Below the pieces are notes generated by a model, which saw nothing but the letters and a program-made list of their open reading frames with translations, ran no database searches and was not told the origin of the DNA. Of a stretch of 5,767 nt of DNA, positions 1-5,288 are shown in pieces; the first letter of the stretch is position 1; every line of letters begins with the position of its first letter. The translations under genes and the position numbers were made by a program. Source of the DNA: an uncultured Collinsella sp. (lineage in GTDB: Bacteria; Actinomycetota; Coriobacteriia; Coriobacteriales; Coriobacteriaceae); contig UROZ01000126.1 in the NCBI GenBank assembly GCA_900549655.1, positions 1 through 5,767 of the forward strand, given 5' to 3'.

Positions 1-166
1 TCTCGATAGTAATGACACTGATTCCCAGATGACTGGCAAAGGCGCGCTTAGACGGAAGATGCTCCCCCGCCGCAATACGTCCAGCAACAATATCATCTCG
101 AATTTGCTGATAAACATACTCATAGAGCGATGCCTCGCCACGTTTTTCCAAATTGTAGTCAAGCAT
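1..166 (-). CDS. pdxR: MocR/PdxR-type GntR transcriptional regulator, N-terminal part only
   Basis: Only the first 55 codons lie in the window; the gene continues past the left edge. The reading frame starts at an ATG complementary to 164-166, with an AGGTGG ribosome binding site about 8 nt upstream. The visible protein is a GntR-family winged-helix DNA-binding domain. It has LYEYVYQQIRDDIVAGRI at about residues 14-31, then a helix-turn-helix with LPSKRAF and SHLGISVITIE at about 38-55. MocR regulators fuse this domain to a PLP-binding aminotransferase-like domain, which would lie outside the window. The gene diverges from pdxST, the arrangement known for PdxR regulators that sense PLP and control PLP synthase genes. 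The GntR call is clear from sequence; the PdxR identity rests on the neighbourhood, since the sensor domain is not visible. Confidence 0.8.
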   Translation of the reverse strand, partial: MLDYNLEKRGEASLYEYVYQQIRDDIVAGRIAAGEHLPSKRAFASHLGISVITIE

Positions 167-177
167 GAGTTTGCCAC

Positions 178-221
178 CTGACCTTATCGAGCTGTTCAAT
201 CTGATATTAAGCTGACCTTAT
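178..221. promoter_or_regulatory. Candidate PdxR operator: direct repeats in the pdxR-pdxS divergent region
   Basis: The 10-mer CTGACCTTAT occurs at 178-187 and again at 212-221 in the same orientation, 34 bp start to start. A degenerate third copy, CTGATATTA, lies at 201-209, about one helical turn before the second. Known MocR regulators such as GabR and PdxR bind pairs of directly repeated short boxes in the gap between their own gene and the divergent target. The first box is only 11 bp from the pdxR start codon, so binding there could also autoregulate pdxR. The repeat is seen directly; its role as operator is inferred. Confidence 0.5.
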
Positions 222-224
222 TAT
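195..224 (+). promoter_or_regulatory. Possible pdxST promoter
   Basis: TTCAAT at 195-200 and TATTAT at 219-224 are separated by 18 bp, a weak -35 and a good -10 for a housekeeping sigma factor. A second TATTAT at 222-227 overlaps the first. The second direct-repeat box (212-221) covers the spacer and the edge of the -10, while the first box sits just upstream of the -35. This would leave a 5' leader of roughly 80 nt. The -35 match is poor, so this is tentative. Confidence 0.3.
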
Positions 225-311
225 TATCTCGAAAACTGAGTATTTTGCCATACCCAGCTCCCCGATAGGATGTTCCGTCAAACAATGCACATGCCAACCA
301 AGGGAGCAACC

Positions 312-1202
312 ATGGCAGAACAGACCAGCAAGGCCGATCGCGTCAAACTCAATCGCGAACTCGCACAGATGCTCAAGGGCGGCGTCATCATGGACGTCAC
401 CACACCCGAGCAGGCGCGCATCGCCGAGGAAGCGGGCGCCTGCGCCGTCATGGCACTCGAGCGCATTCCGGCCGACATCCGCGCCGCAGGCGGCGTCTCG
501 CGCATGAGCGACCCCAAGATGATCAAGGGCATCCAAGAGGCCGTCTCCATCCCTGTTATGGCCAAGTGCCGCATCGGTCACATTGTCGAGGCGCAGGTCC
601 TGCAGGCCATCGAGATCGATTACATCGACGAGTCCGAGGTTCTCTCCCCTGCCGATGACGTCTATCACATCGACAAGACCCAGTTTGATGTGCCGTTTGT
701 CTGCGGCGCCCGCGATCTGGGCGAGGCGCTGCGCCGTGTTGCCGAAGGTGCCACGATGATTCGCACCAAGGGCGAGCCGGGCACGGGCGACGTCGTTCAG
801 GCCGTGCGCCACATGCGCAAGATCCAAAAGCAGATCCGCGACGTAGTTGCCCTGCGTGACGACGAGCTCTTTGAGGCAGCCAAGCAGCTGCAGGTTCCGG
901 TCGAGCTGGTGCGCGAGGTCCATGCCACGAGCAAGCTCCCCGTCGTGAACTTTGCCGCCGGCGGCGTAGCGACCCCCGCCGACGCCGCGTTGATGATGCA
1001 GCTGGGTGCCGAGGGCGTCTTTGTGGGCTCAGGCATCTTTAAGAGCGGCGATCCCGCCAAGCGCGCCACCGCCATCGTCAAGGCCGTGGCCAACTTCACC
1101 GACGCCAAGCTCATCGCCGAGCTTTCGGAGGACCTGGGCGAGGCCATGGTCGGCATCAACGCCGACGAGATCGAGATTATCATGGAGGAGCGCGGGCGCT
1201 AG
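312..1202 (+). CDS. pdxS: Pyridoxal 5'-phosphate synthase, synthase subunit PdxS
   Basis: PdxS condenses ribose 5-phosphate, glyceraldehyde 3-phosphate and ammonia into PLP in the cytosol. It is a TIM-barrel enzyme that assembles as a dodecamer decorated with PdxT. The product is 296 residues, the normal family length. The catalytic residues are present: Asp28 (in GGVIMDV), Lys85 (in VMAKCRIGH), which forms the ribose-phosphate adduct, and Lys153 (in RTKGEPGTG). The two lysines are 68 apart, as in the Bacillus enzyme. The GEPGTG loop and the later NFAAGGVATP / GSGIFKS loops bind phosphate. The start chosen is the ATG at 312, with AAGGGAG about 6 nt upstream; the family N-terminus aligns here. 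An in-frame ATG at 270 would add 14 residues but lacks a ribosome binding site. pdxT follows after 20 bp. Confidence 0.97.
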   Translation: MAEQTSKADRVKLNRELAQMLKGGVIMDVTTPEQARIAEEAGACAVMALERIPADIRAAGGVSRMSDPKMIKGIQEAVSIPVMAKCRIGHIVEAQVLQAIEIDYIDESEVLSPADDVYHIDKTQFDVPFVCGARDLGEALRRVAEGATMIRTKGEPGTGDVVQAVRHMRKIQKQIRDVVALRDDELFEAAKQLQVPVELVREVHATSKLPVVNFAAGGVATPADAALMMQLGAEGVFVGSGIFKSGDPAKRATAIVKAVANFTDAKLIAELSEDLGEAMVGINADEIEIIMEERGR

Positions 1203-1222
1203 TCCAGCAGAAAGGATCGCAC

Positions 1223-1810
1223 ATGAGCGATTACGCAGACCAGACGGTCGCCGTGCTGGCGGTCCAAGGTGCTTTTGCCGAGCACGAGGCGAGGCTGTCC
1301 GAGCTGGGCGCACACTGTATTGAGCTGAGGCAGGCGGCTGATTTGAAGCAGGACTTTGACCGTCTGGTACTTCCCGGCGGCGAGTCTACCGTTCAAGGGA
1401 AGCTGCTTGATGAGTTGGGCATGCTCGAGGAGCTTCGTGCCCGTATCGCTGAAGGCATGCCCGTCCTGGGCACCTGCGCCGGCCTGATTCTACTGGCTCA
1501 CGACCTTGCCGCCCACGACGATAAGGGGACGCCGCGCCTGGCAACCATGGATGTACTTGTCGAGCGCAATGCCTACGGCAGGCAGCTCGGCAGCTTTCGA
1601 ACCAAGGGACAGGTAGCCGGCATCGACGGTGAAGTGCCGCTGACGTTTATCCGCGCGCCCCGCATCGTCGAGGTGCGCGGCAATGCTAAGGCCTCAGCGA
1701 AAGTCGACGGGCGAATCGTCGCCGCCCGCCAGGGCAACCAGCTCGGCGTAACCTTCCACCCCGAACTCGACGAGGATACCAGCCTCCACGAACTGTTCCT
1801 ACAAATGTAG
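1223..1810 (+). CDS. pdxT: Pyridoxal 5'-phosphate synthase, glutaminase subunit PdxT
   Basis: PdxT is a class I glutamine amidotransferase that hydrolyses glutamine and channels ammonia to PdxS. The 195-residue product has the usual length. The oxyanion-strand motif PGGEST is at residues 51-56. The nucleophile is Cys85 in GTCAGLILLA, and the rest of the triad is His179 and Glu181 in TFHPEL. RNAYGRQ (115-121) and FIRAPRI (142-148) are family-typical. The start ATG has AAAGGA about 6 nt upstream. It lies 20 bp after the pdxS stop, so the two genes almost certainly form one operon and give equal amounts of the two subunits. No T-run terminator follows immediately; the first hairpin with a T-rich end is at 2054-2094. 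Confidence 0.96.
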   Translation: MSDYADQTVAVLAVQGAFAEHEARLSELGAHCIELRQAADLKQDFDRLVLPGGESTVQGKLLDELGMLEELRARIAEGMPVLGTCAGLILLAHDLAAHDDKGTPRLATMDVLVERNAYGRQLGSFRTKGQVAGIDGEVPLTFIRAPRIVEVRGNAKASAKVDGRIVAARQGNQLGVTFHPELDEDTSLHELFLQM

Positions 1811-1840
1811 GCAAAGTAGAACGAGCGTGGATTTTCGGAC

Positions 1841-1924
1841 ACATAACAAATGAGAGTGGATAATCTCCCACTTTGAACTTGGATGCAGGCTCAAACCGGG
1901 AGATTATCCACTCTCATGCTATGT
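1841..1924. repeat. Long inverted repeat with perfect 20-bp arms
   Basis: The 20 bases at 1850-1869 (beginning ATGAGAGTGG) are the exact reverse complement of 1898-1917. Flanking ACATA (1841-1845) and TATGT (1920-1924) extend the stem across a small asymmetric internal loop. Inside the 28-nt loop, TTTGA (1872-1876) pairs with TCAAA (1891-1895). No T-run follows on either strand, so it is not a standard intrinsic terminator. The shape fits a MITE-like or REP-like palindromic element, or a structured 3' end of the pdxST transcript. I do not recognise the family. Confidence 0.75.
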
Positions 1925-1982
1925 AGTCGTTGGGGACGCTCTTAAACGACTAGACAAAACTATAGGAACACCCAATGACTAC
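1923..1982. repeat. REP/BIME-like element bounded by GTAG and CTAC
   Basis: GTAGTCGTTGGG (1923-1934) pairs with CCCAATGACTAC (1971-1982) as a 12-bp stem with a single G-T wobble. An alternative inner hairpin pairs TAGTCGTT (1924-1931) with AACGACTA (1945-1952). REP sequences mobilised by REP-associated tyrosine transposases typically begin with a GTAG or GGAG tetranucleotide followed by a small stem-loop, and pair head to head as BIMEs. Both traits are visible here. No transposase lies in the window. Copy number in the genome would decide the call. Confidence 0.45.
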
Positions 1983-2023
1983 TTTGGACCATGACGGCGC
2001 CGCAGGTAGAGGATGAACAGCGA

Positions 2024-2123
2024 GCGCCCGTCAGAGCGAACAAATTGGCATGAAAAGAGGACGGCATAGACCTTCTGGTCATGCCGTCCTCTTTGAATGA
2101 CAAGTTGTCGCTCTGGTGGGCGC
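2024..2123. repeat. Nested long palindrome around the pdxT/RGG-gene terminator
   Basis: An outer stem pairs GCGCCC (2024-2029) with GGGCGC (2118-2123), continues through two consecutive G-T wobbles, then CAGAGCGA (2032-2039) with TCGCTCTG (2108-2115). After one bulged A it ends with CAA (2041-2043) with TTG (2105-2107). It encloses a roughly 10-nt by 10-nt internal loop and the inner hairpin at 2054-2094. The two wobbles are G-U only in + strand RNA; on the minus strand they become C-A mismatches. That favours a structure read in the pdxST direction. Confidence 0.6.
2054..2094. terminator. Bidirectional intrinsic terminator between pdxT and the RGG-protein gene
   Basis: A 14-bp perfect stem pairs AAAGAGGACGGCAT (2054-2067) with 2081-2094. 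After a bulged A it continues with GACC (2069-2072) and GGTC (2077-2080) around a TTCT loop. The + strand ends in CTCTTT and the minus strand in CTCTTTTC, so it can stop both convergent transcription units. The T-runs are short, so efficiency is uncertain. Confidence 0.7.
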
Positions 2124-2136
2124 GCAGCGTCAAGTG

Positions 2137-2164
2137 GTTACGGCGTTTGGTAAAACGCCGTAAC
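2137..2164 (-). other. 12-bp hairpin abutting the RGG-gene stop codon
   Basis: GTTACGGCGTTT (2137-2148) and its exact complement at 2153-2164 flank a 4-nt loop. In the minus-strand transcript the last base of the TAG stop codon is the first base of the stem. No T-run follows, so it looks less like a classical terminator than a 3' end stabiliser or processing signal. The inner hairpin at 2054-2094 would then be the actual terminator for this gene. Confidence 0.6.
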
Positions 2165-3033
2165 TAAAAACGGTTGCCGCGGAAGCCGCCACCGTTGCGG
2201 CCGCCACGATCGCCACCGCGGCCGCCGCGGTCGTTACCACGGTTGCCGCCGAAGCCGCCACGGTTGCCACCGCGATCGCCATAGCCACCACGGTTGCCGC
2301 CGAAGCCGCCGCGACCGCCACGGTCGCCGCCACGGTCACCAAAGCCGCCACGGCCGCCGCGATCGCCAAAGCCACCGCGACCGCCACGGTCGCCGCCACG
2401 GCCACCGCGATCGTCACGGCCGCCGCGAGGACCGCGGTCCTCGTCCAGGCCCATGGCGACGAGCGGAGCGATAACCTTATCGAGGGCAGCCATCAGCTCG
2501 GTGGCCTCCTCGTAAGAAAGCTCGGGCAGGAGCTTCTCCTTCTTGTTGGCAAGCTCGACCAGGCCCTCAGCGGCATCCTCGGCAGCGAAGACGACGATCT
2601 TGCGCATATCGCCCTCGGCGTCGTCGATGCGGCCGACCAGATCGGCAGCCTCGGCCTCGGCCATCAGGCCATCGAGCTCACGAAGGCGCATGCCCAGTAG
2701 GTCGGACATTTCCTTCTGCTCCATCTTGGGCTTGAGGTCAAGAAGCTTGATGGCGCGCTCGATGTTCGCCATGCGCTCGGCCTTGGCCTCCTCCTCCTTG
2801 GAAATAGCAAAGCGACGGCTACGCAGCAGGCGGGCGGCCTTCTGCATCTTGTCCATCAGCTCTTCGTCATCGTAATCAACGGCGGCCTCGACAACCTCGG
2901 CCTCCTCCTCGGCGGAAACCTCGTCAGCAGCCTCGACCTCGGCAGCTTCGGTCTCCACGGTCTCGACTGCCTCAACCTCGGCAGCCATGGTCTCGTTCTC
3001 GGTCTCGTTCATGATCTCTTCGTTCTCAGACAT
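2164..3033 (-). CDS. Acidic / MarR-like winged-helix / RGG-repeat protein (putative nucleic-acid binding)
   Basis: This 289-residue protein has three parts. Residues 1-61 carry 26 Asp/Glu and no Lys or Arg. Residues about 62-195 form a helical core whose middle part (about 89-150) resembles a MarR-type winged helix: ANIERAIKLLDL, then QKEMSDLLGMRLRELDGLM as the helix-turn-helix, and DLVGRI...DMRKIVV as the wing. Residues 200-289 are low complexity, with 16 RGG motifs, 22 Arg, no Lys, and Phe or Tyr regularly spaced (222, 231, 244, 251, 261, 284, 289). RGG tails bind RNA and promote phase separation in other proteins. The start ATG has GAAGGAG 4 nt upstream. A DNA- or RNA-binding role is inferred and the exact function is unknown. 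No signal peptide or membrane segment is seen. Confidence 0.9.
   Translation of the reverse strand: MSENEEIMNETENETMAAEVEAVETVETEAAEVEAADEVSAEEEAEVVEAAVDYDDEELMDKMQKAARLLRSRRFAISKEEEAKAERMANIERAIKLLDLKPKMEQKEMSDLLGMRLRELDGLMAEAEAADLVGRIDDAEGDMRKIVVFAAEDAAEGLVELANKKEKLLPELSYEEATELMAALDKVIAPLVAMGLDEDRGPRGGRDDRGGRGGDRGGRGGFGDRGGRGGFGDRGGDRGGRGGFGGNRGGYGDRGGNRGGFGGNRGNDRGGRGGDRGGRNGGGFRGNRF
2175..2450 (-). repeat. In-frame tandem-like repeats encoding the RGG tail
   Basis: The DNA coding the C-terminal tail is a run of related GCCGCC / CCACGG / CGATCG blocks. The longest exact copy I could verify is 27 bp, at 2309-2335 and 2375-2401, exactly 66 bp (22 codons) apart, so copies stay in frame. Such tracts can expand or contract by slippage or recombination, so tail length may vary between strains. 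Confidence 0.7.
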
Positions 3034-3037
3034 GAGA

Positions 3038-3125
3038 CTCCTTCTTGGCCCTCTCGGGCATCATCGCCCCATTCGCGGGGCCCGTCGCGCACTCTTTACG
3101 CTTAAAACATTCATGCCTCTCGGCA
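3038..3125 (-). promoter_or_regulatory. Structured 5' leader of the RGG-protein gene
   Basis: Read on the minus strand, the leader has TGCC-GAGA-GGCA (3114-3125), GCCCC-GCGAAT-GGGGC (3066-3081) and GCCC-GAGA-GGGC (3048-3059), followed by the ribosome binding site GAAGGAG (3038-3044). Two of the loops are GAGA, a GNRA-type tetraloop. CGGGC just upstream of the second hairpin can alternatively pair with GCCCG of the third, which allows two competing folds next to the ribosome binding site. No convincing promoter hexamers were found. Stems are short, so the regulatory role is a suggestion. Confidence 0.35.
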
Positions 3126-3185
3126 AAACGTCCATTAGTTTATGGTGTCGCCCGCTAATCTAGCTGCAGAATCTATGTGCACACA

Positions 3186-4598
3186 TTAATGCGACATGTG
3201 CGACTCGCGGCGAGCGTACACAACCGATACCACAAATCCGACCACGGCAATCACAGCAGCCACACGCACGGCAGTTGCAAATCCAATCGCCTGGGCAACG
3301 TCGGTCGCAGCGCCAGCCGCGCCGGCAGTCGCCGCAGAACTCGAGAGCAGGCCGATAAACAGCGACGGGCCAAACGATGCGGCAATCATGTTCCACGTGT
3401 TGAGCAATGCTGTTCCGTGAGGATGCTCAGCGACAGGCAGCGTCTCCAAGCCGGCCGTTTGCGAGGGGCTCAGCACCAAACCGACTCCGGCATACACCAC
3501 AACGGTCAGCGCCGCGACGAGGCCGATGTTCATGCTTGCGGCCGTCATCGAGATTGCAGTCTGCCCCACAGCAATCAGGGCAAAGCCGACCGGCAGCAGC
3601 GGCCATGCGCCACGGGCGTCCATCACGCGTCCGCCCACAATCGAGGTCACAGCATTGCAGGCAATCGCCGGCAAAATGAGCAAGCCCGCAATAAGTGCGG
3701 TCATGCCGTATGCGCCTTCAAAATAGAGCGGTAACAAAACGCTCATCGAGAATGTCGTCATCATCGACACCACTACAAGCAGACACGCAGGCCAAAAACG
3801 AACGCTCGCCATGGGACGCACGTTAAGCACCGGATGTTCGAGCTTGAGCTGACGGGCCGCAAACAGGCCGAGCAGCACCATGGCGGCGAAGAGCGTCACA
3901 ATGCCAGCAATCAGATTGGTCGAGAACTCGCCTACGGAATACACAAATGCCGTAATGCCGGCGGCGAGTAAAACAACCGACAGAATATCGAGCGTGGTGT
4001 TCGAGCGCTCCCCGACATTCTGAACATGCTTTACGCCCGCCGCAGCGACCACAATGCCGCCCACCAGCGGCACTACGAACACCGCCCTCCAACCAAACAA
4101 CGTGCACATAAGACCGCTGATCACGGGTCCAAACGCCGGCCCTAGCGTAATGCAGGCACCGCCCAAGCTCAGATACAGACCGAGCTTCTCGCGCGGGGCG
4201 CAAGACAGCACCACGTTCATCATGAGCGGAAACAAGATGCCCGATCCCGCAGCCTGCAAAATACGACTTGGCAGTAAAACGCTAAACGACGGAGCGATCA
4301 GACACAGGACTTCGCCGGCGACCATACATCCGCATGCGAAAAACAACAGCTTGCGCGTCGAGAAACGGCCGGACAGGAAGGCCATGATGGCCGTAAAGAT
4401 CGACGTCACAATCATGTAGCCCGAGACGAGCCACTGCGCCGTGGTGGCACTCACCGAAAAGGCTGCCATAATGTCGTGCAACGCCACGTTAATGATGTTC
4501 TCGTTAAACGCGGCAACAAAGGCTCCAACATACATTACGACGAGAATCGCCGAGGCTGTCGACGGTGATTGAGTTTGCTTTTGGGATTTGGTCCCCAT
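3186..4598 (-). CDS. Major facilitator superfamily transporter, DHA2-type (14 membrane segments)
   Basis: The 470-residue integral membrane protein is probably a proton-driven efflux permease of the EmrB/QacA group; substrate unknown. About 14 hydrophobic segments can be counted, from about 17-35 to about 440-460. DHA2 landmarks are FNENIINVAL (31-40), WLVSGYMI (56-63), motif A as FLSGRFSTRKLL (74-85), motif B as SRILQAAGSGILFP (111-124), motif C as GPAFGPVISG (153-162), TTLDILSV (201-208) and a second motif A as GGRVMDARG (322-330). The usual acidic residue in segment 1 appears as NEN rather than LDxT, and motif A has Ser-Gly where Ser-Asp is common. The start at 4598 has AGGAAGG about 6 nt upstream. 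An in-frame ATG at 4709 would add 37 residues without a ribosome binding site. The RGG gene lies 152 bp downstream on the same strand. Confidence 0.92.
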   Translation of the reverse strand: MGTKSQKQTQSPSTASAILVVMYVGAFVAAFNENIINVALHDIMAAFSVSATTAQWLVSGYMIVTSIFTAIMAFLSGRFSTRKLLFFACGCMVAGEVLCLIAPSFSVLLPSRILQAAGSGILFPLMMNVVLSCAPREKLGLYLSLGGACITLGPAFGPVISGLMCTLFGWRAVFVVPLVGGIVVAAAGVKHVQNVGERSNTTLDILSVVLLAAGITAFVYSVGEFSTNLIAGIVTLFAAMVLLGLFAARQLKLEHPVLNVRPMASVRFWPACLLVVVSMMTTFSMSVLLPLYFEGAYGMTALIAGLLILPAIACNAVTSIVGGRVMDARGAWPLLPVGFALIAVGQTAISMTAASMNIGLVAALTVVVYAGVGLVLSPSQTAGLETLPVAEHPHGTALLNTWNMIAASFGPSLFIGLLSSSAATAGAAGAATDVAQAIGFATAVRVAAVIAVVGFVVSVVYARRESHMSH

Positions 4599-4648
4599 GC
4601 ATTTCCTTCCTCTTGGAACGACAGTCGCATCGCCCCAGAGGAACAGTC

Positions 4649-4704
4649 CAGGGCGAAAAATGAGCCCTAGACTTACGCCAGACGCCGTACACGACGAATC
4701 TGGC
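4649..4704. other. Two small inverted repeats in the transporter/deformylase divergent gap
   Basis: AGGGC (4650-4654) pairs with GCCCT (4664-4668) around a 9-nt loop. GCCAGA (4677-4682) pairs with TCTGGC (4699-4704) around a 16-nt loop. The second could be an operator half-site pair for an unseen regulator, and the first would lie in the transporter's 5' leader. Both are short enough to be chance. No clear -35/-10 pair was found for the transporter in this 205-bp gap. Confidence 0.2.
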
Positions 4705-4803
4705 AACATGGTCCAACGTCAAAAGATTGTAACGCGGACGCGCAGCTTTCCTTCCGCGCTATTATTAAAAGTCCACGAAAGCATAAGACATGAGGAGCCC
4801 GCC

Positions 4804-5214
4804 ATGATTAAGCCCATCATGAAATCCGAGTTCTTTTTGCGCCTGCCTTCCGAAGACGCGGGACCCGACGATGCCGCGACCGGGCAGGACCTCCTGGATA
4901 CGCTCCACGAGCATGAGCACGAGTGCGTGGGCCTCGCCGCCAACATGATCGGGGTGCGCAAACGCATCATCTGCGTAAAGGACGGCAACAGGGCGCTCCT
5001 GATGTACAACCCTCAAATTCTTGAGCAGGTCAATGCCTATCAGACGAGCGAAGGATGCCTCTCGCTGGCCGGCGAGCGTCCCTGTACCCGCTATCGCCGC
5101 ATTAAGGTTGAGTATTTGGACGAGAACTTCGTTCACCGCATCAAAAACTTCTCGGGCTACACCGCCGAGATCATCCAGCACGAAATCGACCACTGCCAAG
5201 GAATAGTTATATAG
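4804..5214 (+). CDS. def: Short-form peptide deformylase
   Basis: Peptide deformylase removes the formyl group from the N-terminal formyl-methionine of new proteins, using a metal ion. The 136-residue product is shorter than the usual 150-190. Motif I is CVGLAANM (41-48), motif II SEGCLSL (82-88) and motif III HEIDH (126-130). The metal ligands Cys85, His126 and His130 and the catalytic Glu127 are intact. The canonical Gln of motif I (GxGLAAxQ) is Met48 and its first Gly is Cys41. The protein ends six residues after HEIDH, so the C-terminal helix is minimal. The ATG at 4804 has GAGGAG 6 nt upstream, whereas the frame open back to 4588 lacks a site and overlaps the transporter start. A TATTAT at 4760-4765 could be a -10, but no -35 fits. 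Activity is likely but unproven. Confidence 0.88.
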   Translation: MIKPIMKSEFFLRLPSEDAGPDDAATGQDLLDTLHEHEHECVGLAANMIGVRKRIICVKDGNRALLMYNPQILEQVNAYQTSEGCLSLAGERPCTRYRRIKVEYLDENFVHRIKNFSGYTAEIIQHEIDHCQGIVI

Positions 5215-5228
5215 TTGCGCCAATTCAA

Positions 5229-5267
5229 GAAAGCTCCCTGCAGCCAAGCAACTGCAGGGAGCTCTTC
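5229..5267. terminator. Bidirectional intrinsic terminator between def and the aminotransferase gene
   Basis: AGCTCCCTGCAG (5232-5243) is exactly complementary to 5252-5263 around the 8-nt loop CCAAGCAA. GAA (5229-5231) and TTC (5265-5267) extend the stem past one bulged C. The minus-strand copy ends in a T-rich stretch (CTTTCTTGAATT) and the plus strand in CTCTTC. It sits between two convergent genes and can serve both. Confidence 0.8.
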
Positions 5268-5288
5268 ATAGTGCGGAACTTCTATCCC

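Noticed and set aside
270..311. In-frame upstream ATG extending PdxS by 14 residues
   Set aside because: No ribosome binding site, and family N-termini align with the ATG at 312, which has AAGGGAG in front.
207..923. Minus-strand 238-residue frame opposite pdxS
   Set aside because: It is the antisense of a highly conserved gene, with no family likeness. It also covers the pdxS promoter region.
1855..1912. DnaA-box-like TTATCCACT in both arms of the hairpin at 1841-1924
   Set aside because: Each copy differs from TTATCCACA at the last base. They are two copies of one palindrome arm, and there is no AT-rich unwinding region or dnaA/dnaN gene nearby.
2130..2417. Minus-strand Ala/Val-rich reading frame overlapping the RGG tail
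   Set aside because: It is another frame of the GC-rich repeat tract. Its low complexity mirrors the repeat, and the RGG frame has the ribosome binding site and domain structure.
2294..2515. Plus-strand Pro/Arg-rich reading frame opposite the RGG tail
   Set aside because: It is the antisense reading of the same repeats, with no ribosome binding site or recognisable domain.
3176..3183. TGTGCACA palindrome just after the transporter stop
   Set aside because: Eight bases only, no flanking symmetry, and not placed at a recognisable promoter.
3177..3734. Plus-strand frame of 185 residues antisense to the transporter
   Set aside because: Composition is unlike a folded protein and it lies wholly opposite a clear membrane protein gene.
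4599..4709. 37-residue N-terminal extension of the transporter
   Set aside because: The extra residues are unlike the family, no ribosome binding site precedes it, and AGGAAGG supports the start at 4598.
4588..4803. 72-residue N-terminal extension of the deformylase
   Set aside because: It would overlap the transporter start region, has no family likeness, and GAGGAG precedes the ATG at 4804.
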